Both the position numbers and the translations under genes were made by a program. 64,000 nt of DNA from JAEUNX01 sp034004685. GTDB taxonomy: Bacteria; Pseudomonadota; Gammaproteobacteria; Burkholderiales; Rhodocyclaceae. Shown here piece by piece: positions 34,050 through 42,316 of the stretch. Within the stretch, counting starts at the first letter, position 1. Each line of letters opens with the position of its first letter. The stretch covers positions 62,001 through 126,000 of the forward strand of contig JAVEWG010000001.1 of assembly GCA_034004685.1 (NCBI GenBank), written 5' to 3'. The notes under the pieces were generated by a model. The model was not told where the DNA came from and searched no databases. It was given only the letters and a program-made list of their open reading frames with translations.

Positions 34050-35228
34050 GTGCTCATCGACTTTTTCCTCCATCTCAAGGCCCAGCGCCTGCCGGTCTCC
34101 ACCCGTGAATTCCTGACCCTCCTGGAGGGACTCCAGGAAGGGGTTTGCGGGCCATCCATCGACGAGTTCTACTTCCTCTCCCGGGCCTGCCTGGTGAAGG
34201 ACGAGAGCCAGTACGACCGTTTCGACCAGGCCTTCGGCACCTACTTCAAGGGCGTCACCGAGATTCCGGGCCTGGAGGTGGATCTGCCCGAGGAGTGGCT
34301 GAAGGCCATGGCCCGCAAACACCTCAGCCCCGAGGAAAAGGCCGCCCTGGAGAAGCTGGGTTGGGACAAGCTCATGGAGGAGTTCAAGAAGCGCCTGGCC
34401 GAACAGAAGGGCCGCCACCAGGGGGGTTCCAAGTGGGTGGGCACGGGGGGCAGTTCCCCGTTCGGCAACAGCGGCTATCACCCGGAGGGCATCCGGGTCG
34501 GCGGCGAGTCGGCGGGCAATCGCACCGCCATCAAGGTCTGGGAACAGCGCGAGTTCCGCAACCTGGACGACTCGGTGGAGCTGGGTACCCGCAACATCAA
34601 GGTGGCCCTGCGGCGGCTACGGCGCTTTGCCCGCCAGGGGGCCGCCGACGAGCTGGACCTGGACGGCACCATCGCTGCCACCGCCCGCAACGCCGGCTGG
34701 CTGGATCTGCACATGCGGCCGGAACGCCACAACGCGGTCAAGGTGCTGATGTTCTTCGACGTGGGGGGCTCCATGGACGACCACGTGAAGATCTGCGAGG
34801 AGCTCTTCTCCGCCTGCCGCACCGAATTCAAGCACCTGGAGTATTTCTACTTCCACAACTGCGTGTATGACCACGTCTGGCGGGACGCCGAACGCCGCCA
34901 CGCCGAGCGCACCCCCCTGGCCGACGTGATCCACAAGTTCGGTCCGGACTACAAGCTGATCTTCGTGGGGGACGCCACCATGAGCCCCTACGAGGTGCTC
35001 CACGCTGGCGGATCCATCGAGTACATGAACGAGGAACCCGGCGCCAACTGGATGCGCCGCCTGCTCGATGCCTACCCGGCGGCGGCCTGGCTCAATCCCG
35101 AACCGGAGCGCCTGTGGGACTACCGCCAGACCATCCGGATCTTCAAGGATCTGATGGGCCAGCGCATGTTCCCCTTGAGCCTGGACGGCCTGACCCGGGC
35201 CATCCAGCAGCTTTCCAAGAAAAACTAG
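34050..35228 (+). CDS. CoxE-like protein with VWA domain
   Basis: This is a 392-aa cytoplasmic VWA protein, the usual partner of MoxR/CoxD-type ATPases. Start is GTG 34050 with AGGA upstream. The metal site reads DVGGSMDD near residue 235, the DxGxS variant common in this family. The N-terminal half is helical, followed by a Gly/Ser-rich linker (SKWVGTGGSSPFGNSGY near 130-147). WRDAERRHAERT and DYKLIFVGDATMSPYEV are well conserved in CoxE-like proteins as I recall them. Its stop codon overlaps that of the convergent ODP gene (CTAG). Confidence 0.85.
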   Translation: MLIDFFLHLKAQRLPVSTREFLTLLEGLQEGVCGPSIDEFYFLSRACLVKDESQYDRFDQAFGTYFKGVTEIPGLEVDLPEEWLKAMARKHLSPEEKAALEKLGWDKLMEEFKKRLAEQKGRHQGGSKWVGTGGSSPFGNSGYHPEGIRVGGESAGNRTAIKVWEQREFRNLDDSVELGTRNIKVALRRLRRFARQGAADELDLDGTIAATARNAGWLDLHMRPERHNAVKVLMFFDVGGSMDDHVKICEELFSACRTEFKHLEYFYFHNCVYDHVWRDAERRHAERTPLADVIHKFGPDYKLIFVGDATMSPYEVLHAGGSIEYMNEEPGANWMRRLLDAYPAAAWLNPEPERLWDYRQTIRIFKDLMGQRMFPLSLDGLTRAIQQLSKKN

Positions 35229-35995
35229 GGGATGCGGTAGTTTTCCTGGGTGAGGAGATCCACTCCGCACTCCAGCTGCTCCACCCAGGCGATGAAGCGC
35301 CCCACCATGGCCTTGCCCACGAAGCGGCGGCCGTGCTGGGGCACAATCATGTCGATGTCTAGTTGCCGCGCCATGGCCGCCCACAGCCGGCACACCCGGT
35401 TGGAGATCATGTAGCGGCGGTGAAAGGGCAGCATGGCCGGCAGGTGGTCGTCAAAATCCTCCACCGGCCTGGCCGCCAGATTGTGGTCCACCAGGGAGGC
35501 CCCCAGGTCACCGGAAAAAAGGATCCTGGATGCCGGGTCGTAGAACTGGAAATTCCCTTCCGAATGGAGGAAGTGGGCGGGGATCGCCTTGATCTTGCTT
35601 TGGCCCAGGGGAATCCGCATGCCCGAATCGGGGATGCCGATGATCCGGCTGGTGTAGTCCTTGCCCGTGGTGAAATGGGGCAGGAAGCGGGTCCACAGGG
35701 TGGAGATCATCACCCGGCAGGGGGTGCTCACCATCCACTTGTTGAGGGAGGCGATGATGTCCGGGTCCGGGTGGGACGCCAGGATGTAGTCCAGGTTGCG
35801 GGACGGGAAGAGCCGCTGCATGCCCATGATCAACTCGTTGTAAGTCATGTTGCCCCCCGGGTCGATCAGGGCCCCATGATCCCCATCCACGATCAGGAAC
35901 TGGTTGCACTGCACCGCGTGGTCGGACTCCTCGTCCACCAGATCGTAGAAAGCCAGGCATACATGCCGGCCGTCGTTAAATAGCTCCACTGCCAT
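35225..35995 (-). CDS. Metallo-beta-lactamase-fold diiron protein (ODP type)
   Basis: This is a 257-aa protein of the flavodiiron/ODP branch of the MBL fold, known to bind oxygen at a diiron centre and to act as an O2 sensor or reductase module. Metal ligands fit the H-x-(E/D)-x-D pattern: His75, Asp77 and Asp79 (SHPDPD), His144 (HSEGNF), Asp163 (FSGDLG) and a C-terminal His in VPQHGR. It lacks a flavodoxin domain, so it is not a complete flavodiiron protein. Start ATG 35995 follows GGGAGGT at 9 nt; an in-frame extension upstream overlaps the regulatory region. A perfect FNR box lies about 100 bp upstream. Confidence 0.8.
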   Translation of the reverse strand: MAVELFNDGRHVCLAFYDLVDEESDHAVQCNQFLIVDGDHGALIDPGGNMTYNELIMGMQRLFPSRNLDYILASHPDPDIIASLNKWMVSTPCRVMISTLWTRFLPHFTTGKDYTSRIIGIPDSGMRIPLGQSKIKAIPAHFLHSEGNFQFYDPASRILFSGDLGASLVDHNLAARPVEDFDDHLPAMLPFHRRYMISNRVCRLWAAMARQLDIDMIVPQHGRRFVGKAMVGRFIAWVEQLECGVDLLTQENYRIP

Positions 35996-36370
35996 CCTGG
36001 CCCTACCTCCCAATGACTGATCCGGGCTTGCCCGAAAAAAGCCGCCACTGTAGGAGGATCCGGCCTCTGGTTGACTGGCGTTTGCGCTCGCCTTGATATG
36101 TATCAAGAATTGAGCTCATGAGGCATCTCAATCGAACCCGACGCCTTGCATCGGGCGCCTCCACCTGTTCCAGGACGGATCCGCCGAGGAGCCTGTCGCA
36201 GGCTATTACTTTCGGACTAATCCAATGACTATCCGGCATGATCCCCAAGAAGCCCCCGGGCCAGCAGGAACCCCGTAATTTGCGGGGAAACGGTAATTTT
36301 CCGCAACGCACAAGCAAATCCGTTTCTACACTAGAATTAGTTCCCTCATCTTTACTTTCCGCCGATTCCC
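35996..36370. other. Intergenic region upstream of the ODP gene and the 308-aa gene
   Basis: These 375 bp contain no convincing gene. The main element is the FNR box at 36093-36106. On the minus strand a TACAGT near 36046-36051 could be a -10 placing that box near -60. On the plus strand TAGAAT around 36333 lies about 35 bp before the 308-aa gene. A small hairpin CCCCGTAATTTGCGGGG lies near 36273-36289. Confidence 0.4.
36093..36106. promoter_or_regulatory. FNR/Anr-type binding site
   Basis: TTGATATGTATCAA is a full match to the TTGAT-N4-ATCAA consensus for oxygen-sensing FNR-family regulators. It lies 98 bp upstream of the ODP gene (minus strand) and 265 bp upstream of the plus-strand gene. 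The nearer target is the ODP gene. Binding itself is inferred. Confidence 0.7.
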
Positions 36371-37297
36371 ATGGATGCTCCGATCCCCAACGGAACCCGC
36401 CAGGTCGTTGATGGAGAACCTCGTGTCTTCTATGACGGCTACTGGATCAAGGTCTACGATCCCCCGGCCGACAACCTGGATGCCAAGAAGAAGTTGATCG
36501 AGGCCCTTACCCGGCGTCTGTTCAACCATGTGGAGCACGGCATCAACATCCCGGGTTCGATGCTGGAAGAGGTCCGCGAGTCCTTCGAGGCCGAGACCGA
36601 TCCGGATCGCCGGCGGGTCAAGGGCGCCATGCTGGCCGGAGCCCTCTTCAATCGGGCCACCGACATCTTCACCAAGCTGGTGGAAATTCAGCGGATGGGG
36701 GTGGAGATCGATCTGGACAACAGCCTGATGCAGGTTTGCGGCAACTGTCTGCAGGAAGCCCTCCACCTGGGGCGCCTGGTCCTCCACCGCAGCGGGGAGG
36801 AAGGCATCGACGAGTTGTGGGGCGAGCCCTTCCGGGCCTTCAGCATTCCGGTGGAGGATTTCTACGAGAGCCGCTACATCAAGATCGCCCAGACCATGCG
36901 GGACATCGACCGGATCGGCGAAGCCCTGGTCATCAACATGGGCTCCCTGCCCCTATTCACCGGACTGGAAGCGTCGGTGGACCAGTTTGTCGTGGCGGCC
37001 AAGAAGAAGTGCGAAACCCTGCGCACCGACACGGATCTCCTGGGCGTGTGGACGTCCTTCGTGGTGTCGGGCGAGCATCTGGCCGCCTACGCCCCGCGCC
37101 TAGCCGCCTTCCCGCCCGAAACCCTGGCCCGGGCCGCCGGGGAAGGCATGGCCCTGCTCCGCCAGGGACGGGATCTGGTCAGCTACATCGCCCGGGCGCG
37201 GGTACCCATGCCCAAGAGCACCCGGGAATACATCGAACGCCTCCAGGCTTACCACCACGCCATCGAAGACCTGCACGCCACCGATCGGGCGGCCTGA
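36371..37297 (+). CDS. Hypothetical protein, 308 aa, helical
   Basis: I do not recognise this protein. It has no signal peptide or membrane segment and appears mostly alpha-helical and acidic, with a short N-terminal beta-like part (RVFYDGYWIKVYDPP). A CGNC pair (near residue 124) and several spaced Trp/Tyr residues are the only notable sites. It begins at ATG 36371 in a strong coding frame with host-like codon usage, so it is probably real. It shares the intergenic region that carries the FNR box with the ODP gene and converges with the ligase gene (8 bp apart). Confidence 0.65.
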   Translation: MDAPIPNGTRQVVDGEPRVFYDGYWIKVYDPPADNLDAKKKLIEALTRRLFNHVEHGINIPGSMLEEVRESFEAETDPDRRRVKGAMLAGALFNRATDIFTKLVEIQRMGVEIDLDNSLMQVCGNCLQEALHLGRLVLHRSGEEGIDELWGEPFRAFSIPVEDFYESRYIKIAQTMRDIDRIGEALVINMGSLPLFTGLEASVDQFVVAAKKKCETLRTDTDLLGVWTSFVVSGEHLAAYAPRLAAFPPETLARAAGEGMALLRQGRDLVSYIARARVPMPKSTREYIERLQAYHHAIEDLHATDRAA

Positions 37298-37305
37298 CCC
37301 GACCT

Positions 37306-38844
37306 TCATGCATCTACGGGGAGGGCCGAGCGGCGCAGCTTGCCCAGCCCATCCCGTGGCAAGGCATCCATGCAGGAAAAGGACTTGGGAACCTTGTAGG
37401 CGGCGAGCCTGGCCTTGCAAAAGGCCTTGAGGGTCTCCGGGTCGATCCGTGCGCCTTCGGCGGGAACCACGATGGCATGGACCCGGGCACCCCATTCGGG
37501 ATCGGCGACGCCCACCACCGCCGAATCCACCACCTCCGGGTGCTCCAGCAGGACGGCTTCCACCTCGGCGGGATAGACGTTGGCGCCGCCGCTGACGATG
37601 AGATCCTTGCGTCGGTCGGCGATATACAAGTAGCCCTCCTCGTCCAGCCAGCCCAGGTCACCCAGGCTGGCAAAGCCGTCCTGGCTTTTCCTCATGGGCG
37701 CCCCCAGGTACTCGGTGACGAAGCCCGCCTGGGGCCGCATCCAGATTTCCCCCACCTCGCCGGGGGGGAGGACGTTGCCCTCGGCATCCTGAATCCGCAG
37801 GTCGGTCATCAGGGGCCGGCCGCAGGTCCCCCGATGGGTCAGCCACTCCCGGCCGGGGGCCGAAACCGTGCCGATGCTTTCGGTGCCGCCATAGGCGACC
37901 CACAGCACATCGGCGCCAAATATCTGGAGGGCCTTCTCGAAAACCCAGTCGGCGCACTTGCTGCCCCCCAGGGCCACCCGCTCCAGGCTCGACACATCGT
38001 AGCGCTCCACCCCGGGCAGCTGGATCAGGCGGTAGAGCATGGTGGGCACCAGGGACAGGAGCCGCACCCGGTAGGCCTGGATGCTCTCCAGGACCAGCAC
38101 CGGATCGAACTTGTCGAAGAGGACCAGGGTATGGCCGGCTCCCAGGGCGGCGAAGGCGTTGCGGGCCGGCCCGTAATGATAGAGGGGCCCCAGGTTGATC
38201 TGCACCTCGGATCCGGGCAGGGCGCGGGATGCGGTGTTGGCCAGGGGCGTGTCCGCGCCGGCCAGACCGGGCTCCAGGCGGACAACGATCTTCGGAATGC
38301 CCGTCGAGCCACCGGTGGCGTTCATCTTGTAGGGATGGGCAATGAGGTCGGGCAGGGGCTCGGTGGCAAAGCGCGCCAGATCCGCCAGGTCCTCGGGGCG
38401 GATTTGGGGTTGGGCCAGCTCGTCGAAGCTACCGATGACATGGCTGGGCCCGGCCACTTCGAACAGCCGGTTGCGCTCCCAGGCGGGGAGGTCCGCCCGG
38501 AGGGGAAACACGCAGGCCCCCAGCCGCCAGATGGCATAGGTAGCAACGAAATAATCCAGGCAATTGGGCAGGGCCAGGGCAATCCGGGAGGTCTTGTCCA
38601 CGCCCCGCTCAGCCAGCAGGCGTGCGGCCTGGTTGGCGCGCCGGTCCAGCTCCCGGTAGGTGAGGGTTGCGTCGGCCTGGCCCGGGCGCTTGAGCACCAG
38701 GGCCAGCCGCTCAGGCGCGACGGTGGCCAGGATCCCTAGGTGGCGGCCCAGGGATACCGGAGCCTGGCCCCCGGCGGCCTGGGCACGCGAAGAGGCCGGG
38801 TTTTCCTTGGGCAGGAACGCCCCCGATGGGCTTGCTTGCGCCAT
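37306..38844 (-). CDS. AMP-dependent acyl-CoA synthetase/ligase
   Basis: This is a 512-aa ANL-superfamily enzyme that activates a carboxylic acid as acyl-AMP and then thioesterifies it. Core motifs are NATGGSTGIPKIV (P-loop, near 175), YGGTESIG (near 325), GDLGWLDEEGYLYIADRRKD (near 395) and the C-terminal catalytic Lys in PRDGLGKLRR. The specific acid cannot be told. AAGGAG precedes ATG 38844. The ppsA gene lies upstream on the same strand but a terminator separates them. I see no pathway partner nearby. Confidence 0.85.
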   Translation of the reverse strand: MAQASPSGAFLPKENPASSRAQAAGGQAPVSLGRHLGILATVAPERLALVLKRPGQADATLTYRELDRRANQAARLLAERGVDKTSRIALALPNCLDYFVATYAIWRLGACVFPLRADLPAWERNRLFEVAGPSHVIGSFDELAQPQIRPEDLADLARFATEPLPDLIAHPYKMNATGGSTGIPKIVVRLEPGLAGADTPLANTASRALPGSEVQINLGPLYHYGPARNAFAALGAGHTLVLFDKFDPVLVLESIQAYRVRLLSLVPTMLYRLIQLPGVERYDVSSLERVALGGSKCADWVFEKALQIFGADVLWVAYGGTESIGTVSAPGREWLTHRGTCGRPLMTDLRIQDAEGNVLPPGEVGEIWMRPQAGFVTEYLGAPMRKSQDGFASLGDLGWLDEEGYLYIADRRKDLIVSGGANVYPAEVEAVLLEHPEVVDSAVVGVADPEWGARVHAIVVPAEGARIDPETLKAFCKARLAAYKVPKSFSCMDALPRDGLGKLRRSALPVDA

Positions 38845-38880
38845 TGCTGTCTCCTTTTGATCCTGTTGGTGGGCCGGATA

Positions 38881-38913
38881 CGAAAAGGGCAGCCAGACCG
38901 GCTGCCCTTTTCG
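38881..38913 (-). terminator. Rho-independent terminator of ppsA
   Basis: A 14-bp perfect stem (CGAAAAGGGCAGCC/GGCTGCCCTTTTCG) encloses a 5-nt loop. It starts right after the ppsA stop and ends in CTTTT on the minus strand. It is one of the clearest terminators here. Confidence 0.8.
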
Positions 38914-41280
38914 TCACTGGGCGGCGTGGGCCGCCAGCTTGAGCCAGGTATCCACCACCGTGTCCGGGTTCAGGGAGATGGTCTGGATACCCTGGTCCAT
39001 CAGCCATTCGGCGAAATCCGCATGATCGGAAGGCCCCTGGCCGCAGATCCCCACGTATTTGCCCAGCCGGTTGGCGCTGGCGATGGCCATGGAGAGGAGC
39101 TGCTTGACCGCCGGATCCCGCTCGTCGAAGGCATTGGCCACCAGGCCGGAATCCCGGTCCAGGCCCAGAGTGAGCTGGGTCAGGTCGTTGGAGCCGATGG
39201 AGAAGCCGTCGAAGTGGGCCAGGAACTGGTCCGCCAGCAGGGCATTGGAGGGGATCTCGCACATCATGATGAGCTTGAGGTCATTCACGCCCCGCTTGAG
39301 TCCGTGCTGGGCCAGCAGATCCACCACCCCGGCGGCCTCGTCCACGTTGCGCACGAAGGGCACCATGAGCTGCACGTTGGTGAGCCCCAGCTCATTCCTC
39401 ACCTTCTTCATGGCGGCGCATTCCATCTCGAAGCAGTCCCGGAAACTGTGGGCGATGTAGCGGGAGGCGCCCCGGAAGCCCAGCATGGGATTCTCTTCCT
39501 CGGGCTCGTAGATCTCGCCCCCCAGGAGCTTGCGGTACTCATTGGACTTGAAGTCCGACAGGCGCACGATCACCGGCTTGGGATAGAAGGCGGCGGCGAT
39601 GGTGGCCACCCCCTCCACCAGCTTTTCGATGAAGAACTGCTTGGGAGTGGCATAGCCCCGGGAGCGGCGCAGGATTTCCTCCCGCAGGCTGGCGGGCAGC
39701 TGGCCCAGCTCCAGGATGGCCTTGGGGTGGATGCCGATCATGTTGTTGATGACGAACTCCAGCCGGGCCAGCCCGACCCCTTCGCAGGGGATCTGGGCGA
39801 ACTCGAAGGCCAGTTCGGGGTTGCCCACGTTCATCATGATCTTCACCGGGATGTCCGGCAGGTTGCCGGTGTCGGTGGTGATCACCTCGAAGTCCAGCTT
39901 GCCCCGGTACACGTAGCCCGTATCGCCCTCGGCGCAGGAAACGGTGACGGCTTCCTCCCCCTCCAGCACCTCGGTGGCGTTACCGCAACCCACGATGGCG
40001 GGAATGCCCAGCTCCCGGGCGATGATGGCGGCGTGACAGGTACGCCCGCCCCGGTTGGTGACGATGGCTGACGCCCGCTTCATTACCGGCTCCCAGTTGG
40101 GGTCGGTCATGTCGGTGACCAGCACGTCGCCAGGCTGGACCTTGTTCATCTCGGTGGGGGAATGGATCACCCGCACCGGGCCCACGCCGATTTTCTGGCC
40201 GATGGCCCGGCCATGGGCCAGGGCCTTGCCGTACTGCTTCAGGCGATATTTCTCAAGCACGTGGCCGGACTGCTGGCTCTTCACCGTTTCCGGGCGGGCC
40301 TGGAGGATGTAGAGCTTGCCGTCGTCGCCGCTCTTGCCCCATTCGATGTCCATGGGCCGGCCATAATGCTGCTCGATGATCACCGCGTAACGGGCCAGCT
40401 CCAGCACGTCTTCGTCCGTGAGGGAGAACTTCACCCGCTCGCCCTCCGCCACATCCACGGTACGGGTGGAACTGCCGGCTTCCTTCTTGTCGGCAAAGAC
40501 CATCTTGATGAGCTTGGAACCCAGGTTGCGGCGCACCACCGCCGGCCGGCCCTGGGCCAGGGTGGGCTTGTGCACGTAGAACTCGTCCGGATTGACCGCG
40601 CCTTGCACCACGGTTTCCCCCAGGCCATAGGAGGCGGTGATGAACACCACGTCCTTGAAGCCCGATTCGGTATCGATGGTGAACATCACTCCGGAGGCCC
40701 CGATGTCCGAGCGCACCATGCGTTGCACCCCGGCCGACAGGGCCACCTCGGCGTGGGTGAAACCCTTATGCACCCGGTAGGCAATGGCCCGGTCGTTGTA
40801 CAGGGAGGCGAACACCTCCTTCATGGCATGGAGGATGTTGTCGTAGCCGTGGATGTTGAGGAAGGTCTCCTGCTGGCCGGCGAAGGATGCGTCCGGCAGA
40901 TCCTCGGCGGTGGCGGAGGAGCGCACCGCGAAGGTCCCTTCCCCTTCGGCAGTGATCTTGTCGTAGGCGGCCTTGATCTCGGCCTCCAGCTGGACCGGGA
41001 AGGGGGTATCCACGATCCACTGGCGGATCTGGGCGCCGGTCTTCACCAGGGCATCCACGTCATCCACGTCCAGGCTGGCGAGGGCCGTGCTGATCCGGTC
41101 CGCCAGGCCCTTGTGGGTCAGGAAGGCCCGGTAGGCCTCGGCGGTGGTGGCAAAGCCACCGGGCACCCGCACGCTGGCGGGCAACTGGCTGATCATCTCG
41201 CCGAGGCTGGCGTTCTTGCCGCCGACCTTGTCGACGTCGGTCATGCGCAGTTCTTCGAAGGGGATCACGAAACGGGACAT
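38914..41280 (-). CDS. ppsA: Phosphoenolpyruvate synthase
   Basis: This enzyme makes PEP from pyruvate and ATP for gluconeogenesis. The 788 aa have an N-terminal ATP-grasp/PEP-utilising domain (FVIPFEELRMTDVDKVGGKN), the phosphohistidine domain with catalytic His416 in NRGGRTCHAAIIARELG, and a C-terminal TIM-barrel PEP domain with FSIGSNDLTQL and VGICGQGPS. Start ATG 41280 follows GGAAGG at 8 nt. It is divergent from its own regulator ppsR, which switches the enzyme on and off by phosphorylation. Confidence 0.97.
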   Translation of the reverse strand: MSRFVIPFEELRMTDVDKVGGKNASLGEMISQLPASVRVPGGFATTAEAYRAFLTHKGLADRISTALASLDVDDVDALVKTGAQIRQWIVDTPFPVQLEAEIKAAYDKITAEGEGTFAVRSSATAEDLPDASFAGQQETFLNIHGYDNILHAMKEVFASLYNDRAIAYRVHKGFTHAEVALSAGVQRMVRSDIGASGVMFTIDTESGFKDVVFITASYGLGETVVQGAVNPDEFYVHKPTLAQGRPAVVRRNLGSKLIKMVFADKKEAGSSTRTVDVAEGERVKFSLTDEDVLELARYAVIIEQHYGRPMDIEWGKSGDDGKLYILQARPETVKSQQSGHVLEKYRLKQYGKALAHGRAIGQKIGVGPVRVIHSPTEMNKVQPGDVLVTDMTDPNWEPVMKRASAIVTNRGGRTCHAAIIARELGIPAIVGCGNATEVLEGEEAVTVSCAEGDTGYVYRGKLDFEVITTDTGNLPDIPVKIMMNVGNPELAFEFAQIPCEGVGLARLEFVINNMIGIHPKAILELGQLPASLREEILRRSRGYATPKQFFIEKLVEGVATIAAAFYPKPVIVRLSDFKSNEYRKLLGGEIYEPEEENPMLGFRGASRYIAHSFRDCFEMECAAMKKVRNELGLTNVQLMVPFVRNVDEAAGVVDLLAQHGLKRGVNDLKLIMMCEIPSNALLADQFLAHFDGFSIGSNDLTQLTLGLDRDSGLVANAFDERDPAVKQLLSMAIASANRLGKYVGICGQGPSDHADFAEWLMDQGIQTISLNPDTVVDTWLKLAAHAAQ

Positions 41281-41322
41281 GGGGCAGGCCTTCCGGATTT
41301 TGTTGGGAGAACGCAAAATGCG

Positions 41323-41328
41323 ATTCTA
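41323..41328 (-). promoter_or_regulatory. Candidate -10 (TAGAAT) of ppsA
   Basis: TAGAAT on the minus strand lies 42 nt before the ppsA ATG. The -35 region is poor. Confidence 0.4.
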
Positions 41329-41420
41329 CCGGCAAGCCCAACTCCTGGCATTTCAGGGTTTGCCCCTATGCCGCACCTCCCGGGCCCTGCGCGGGCCCTC
41401 CCCCTGAGCCCCTACACACC

Positions 41421-42251
41421 ATGTCCGACACCACCACCCGCACCGTCTTTTTCATTTCCGACGGCACCGGCATCACCGCCGAGACCCTGGGCCATAGCCT
41501 GCTGGCCCAGTTCCCGGACACCCGTTTCCGCCAGGTGCGCCTACCCTTCGTGGACTGCCTGGACAAGGCCATCGACGTCGCCACCCAGATCCGCGAGGTG
41601 GGCCAGCAGGACGGGGTCCGTCCCATCGTTTTCAATACCCTGGTGGATCAGGAGTCGGTAGCCTGCATCCGCAAGGCCGACGCCCTGTTCCTGGACCTCT
41701 TCGAAAAATTCATCGGTCCCCTGGAAAGCGAACTGGGCCAGCGCTCCACCCACGCCGTGGGGCGCTTCCACGGCATTGCCGACAGCCTCAACTACGCCGC
41801 CCGCATTGAGGCCATCAACTTCGCCCTGGCCCACGATGACGGGGTTTCCCATGCCGAGCTGGCGGAGGCCGACGTGATCCTGGTGGGCGTTTCCCGCTCC
41901 GGCAAAACCCCCACCAGCCTGTATCTGGCCATGCAGTTCGGGGTCAAGGCCGCCAACTACCCCCTGATTCCCGAGGATTTTGAGCGCAACAAGCTGCCCC
42001 AGGAGCTCACCAAGCACAAAGGCAAGCTCTTCGGGCTCACCATCGGCCCTGAGCGCCTGGCCCAGATCCGCCAGGAACGCCGCCCCAACAGCCGCTACGC
42101 TGCCCTGGACAACTGCCGCCATGAGATCGAGGCGGCCCAGCGCCTGATGCGCCGGGAAAACATCAAATGGCTGGACTCCACCACCAAGTCCATCGAAGAA
42201 ATTTCCGCCACTATCCTTCAGGAAATCCGCCTCAACAAGCACGTTTATTAA
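41421..42251 (+). CDS. ppsR: PEP synthase regulatory protein (bifunctional kinase/pyrophosphorylase)
   Basis: PpsR (DUF299 family) inactivates PEP synthase by ADP-dependent phosphorylation of a Thr and reactivates it by phosphate-dependent dephosphorylation. The 276 aa contain the P-loop GVSRSGKT at about 155-162, the N-terminal FFISDGTGITAETLGHSLL and the C-terminal SIEEISATIL, all diagnostic. It is divergently transcribed from ppsA with 140 bp between them, the usual arrangement. Confidence 0.96.
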   Translation: MSDTTTRTVFFISDGTGITAETLGHSLLAQFPDTRFRQVRLPFVDCLDKAIDVATQIREVGQQDGVRPIVFNTLVDQESVACIRKADALFLDLFEKFIGPLESELGQRSTHAVGRFHGIADSLNYAARIEAINFALAHDDGVSHAELAEADVILVGVSRSGKTPTSLYLAMQFGVKAANYPLIPEDFERNKLPQELTKHKGKLFGLTIGPERLAQIRQERRPNSRYAALDNCRHEIEAAQRLMRRENIKWLDSTTKSIEEISATILQEIRLNKHVY

Positions 42252-42262
42252 TTTTTGGGGCG

Positions 42263-42268
42263 TAGAAT
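42263..42268 (+). promoter_or_regulatory. Candidate -10 (TAGAAT) of the DUF2863-like gene
   Basis: TAGAAT lies 48 nt upstream of ATG 42317, just past the ppsR stop. The -35 is weak. Confidence 0.35.
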
Positions 42269-42316
42269 TTTATCCCCGGGCCTGGCCCGCGCCCTCCCAT
42301 TCCTCCGGAACACATC

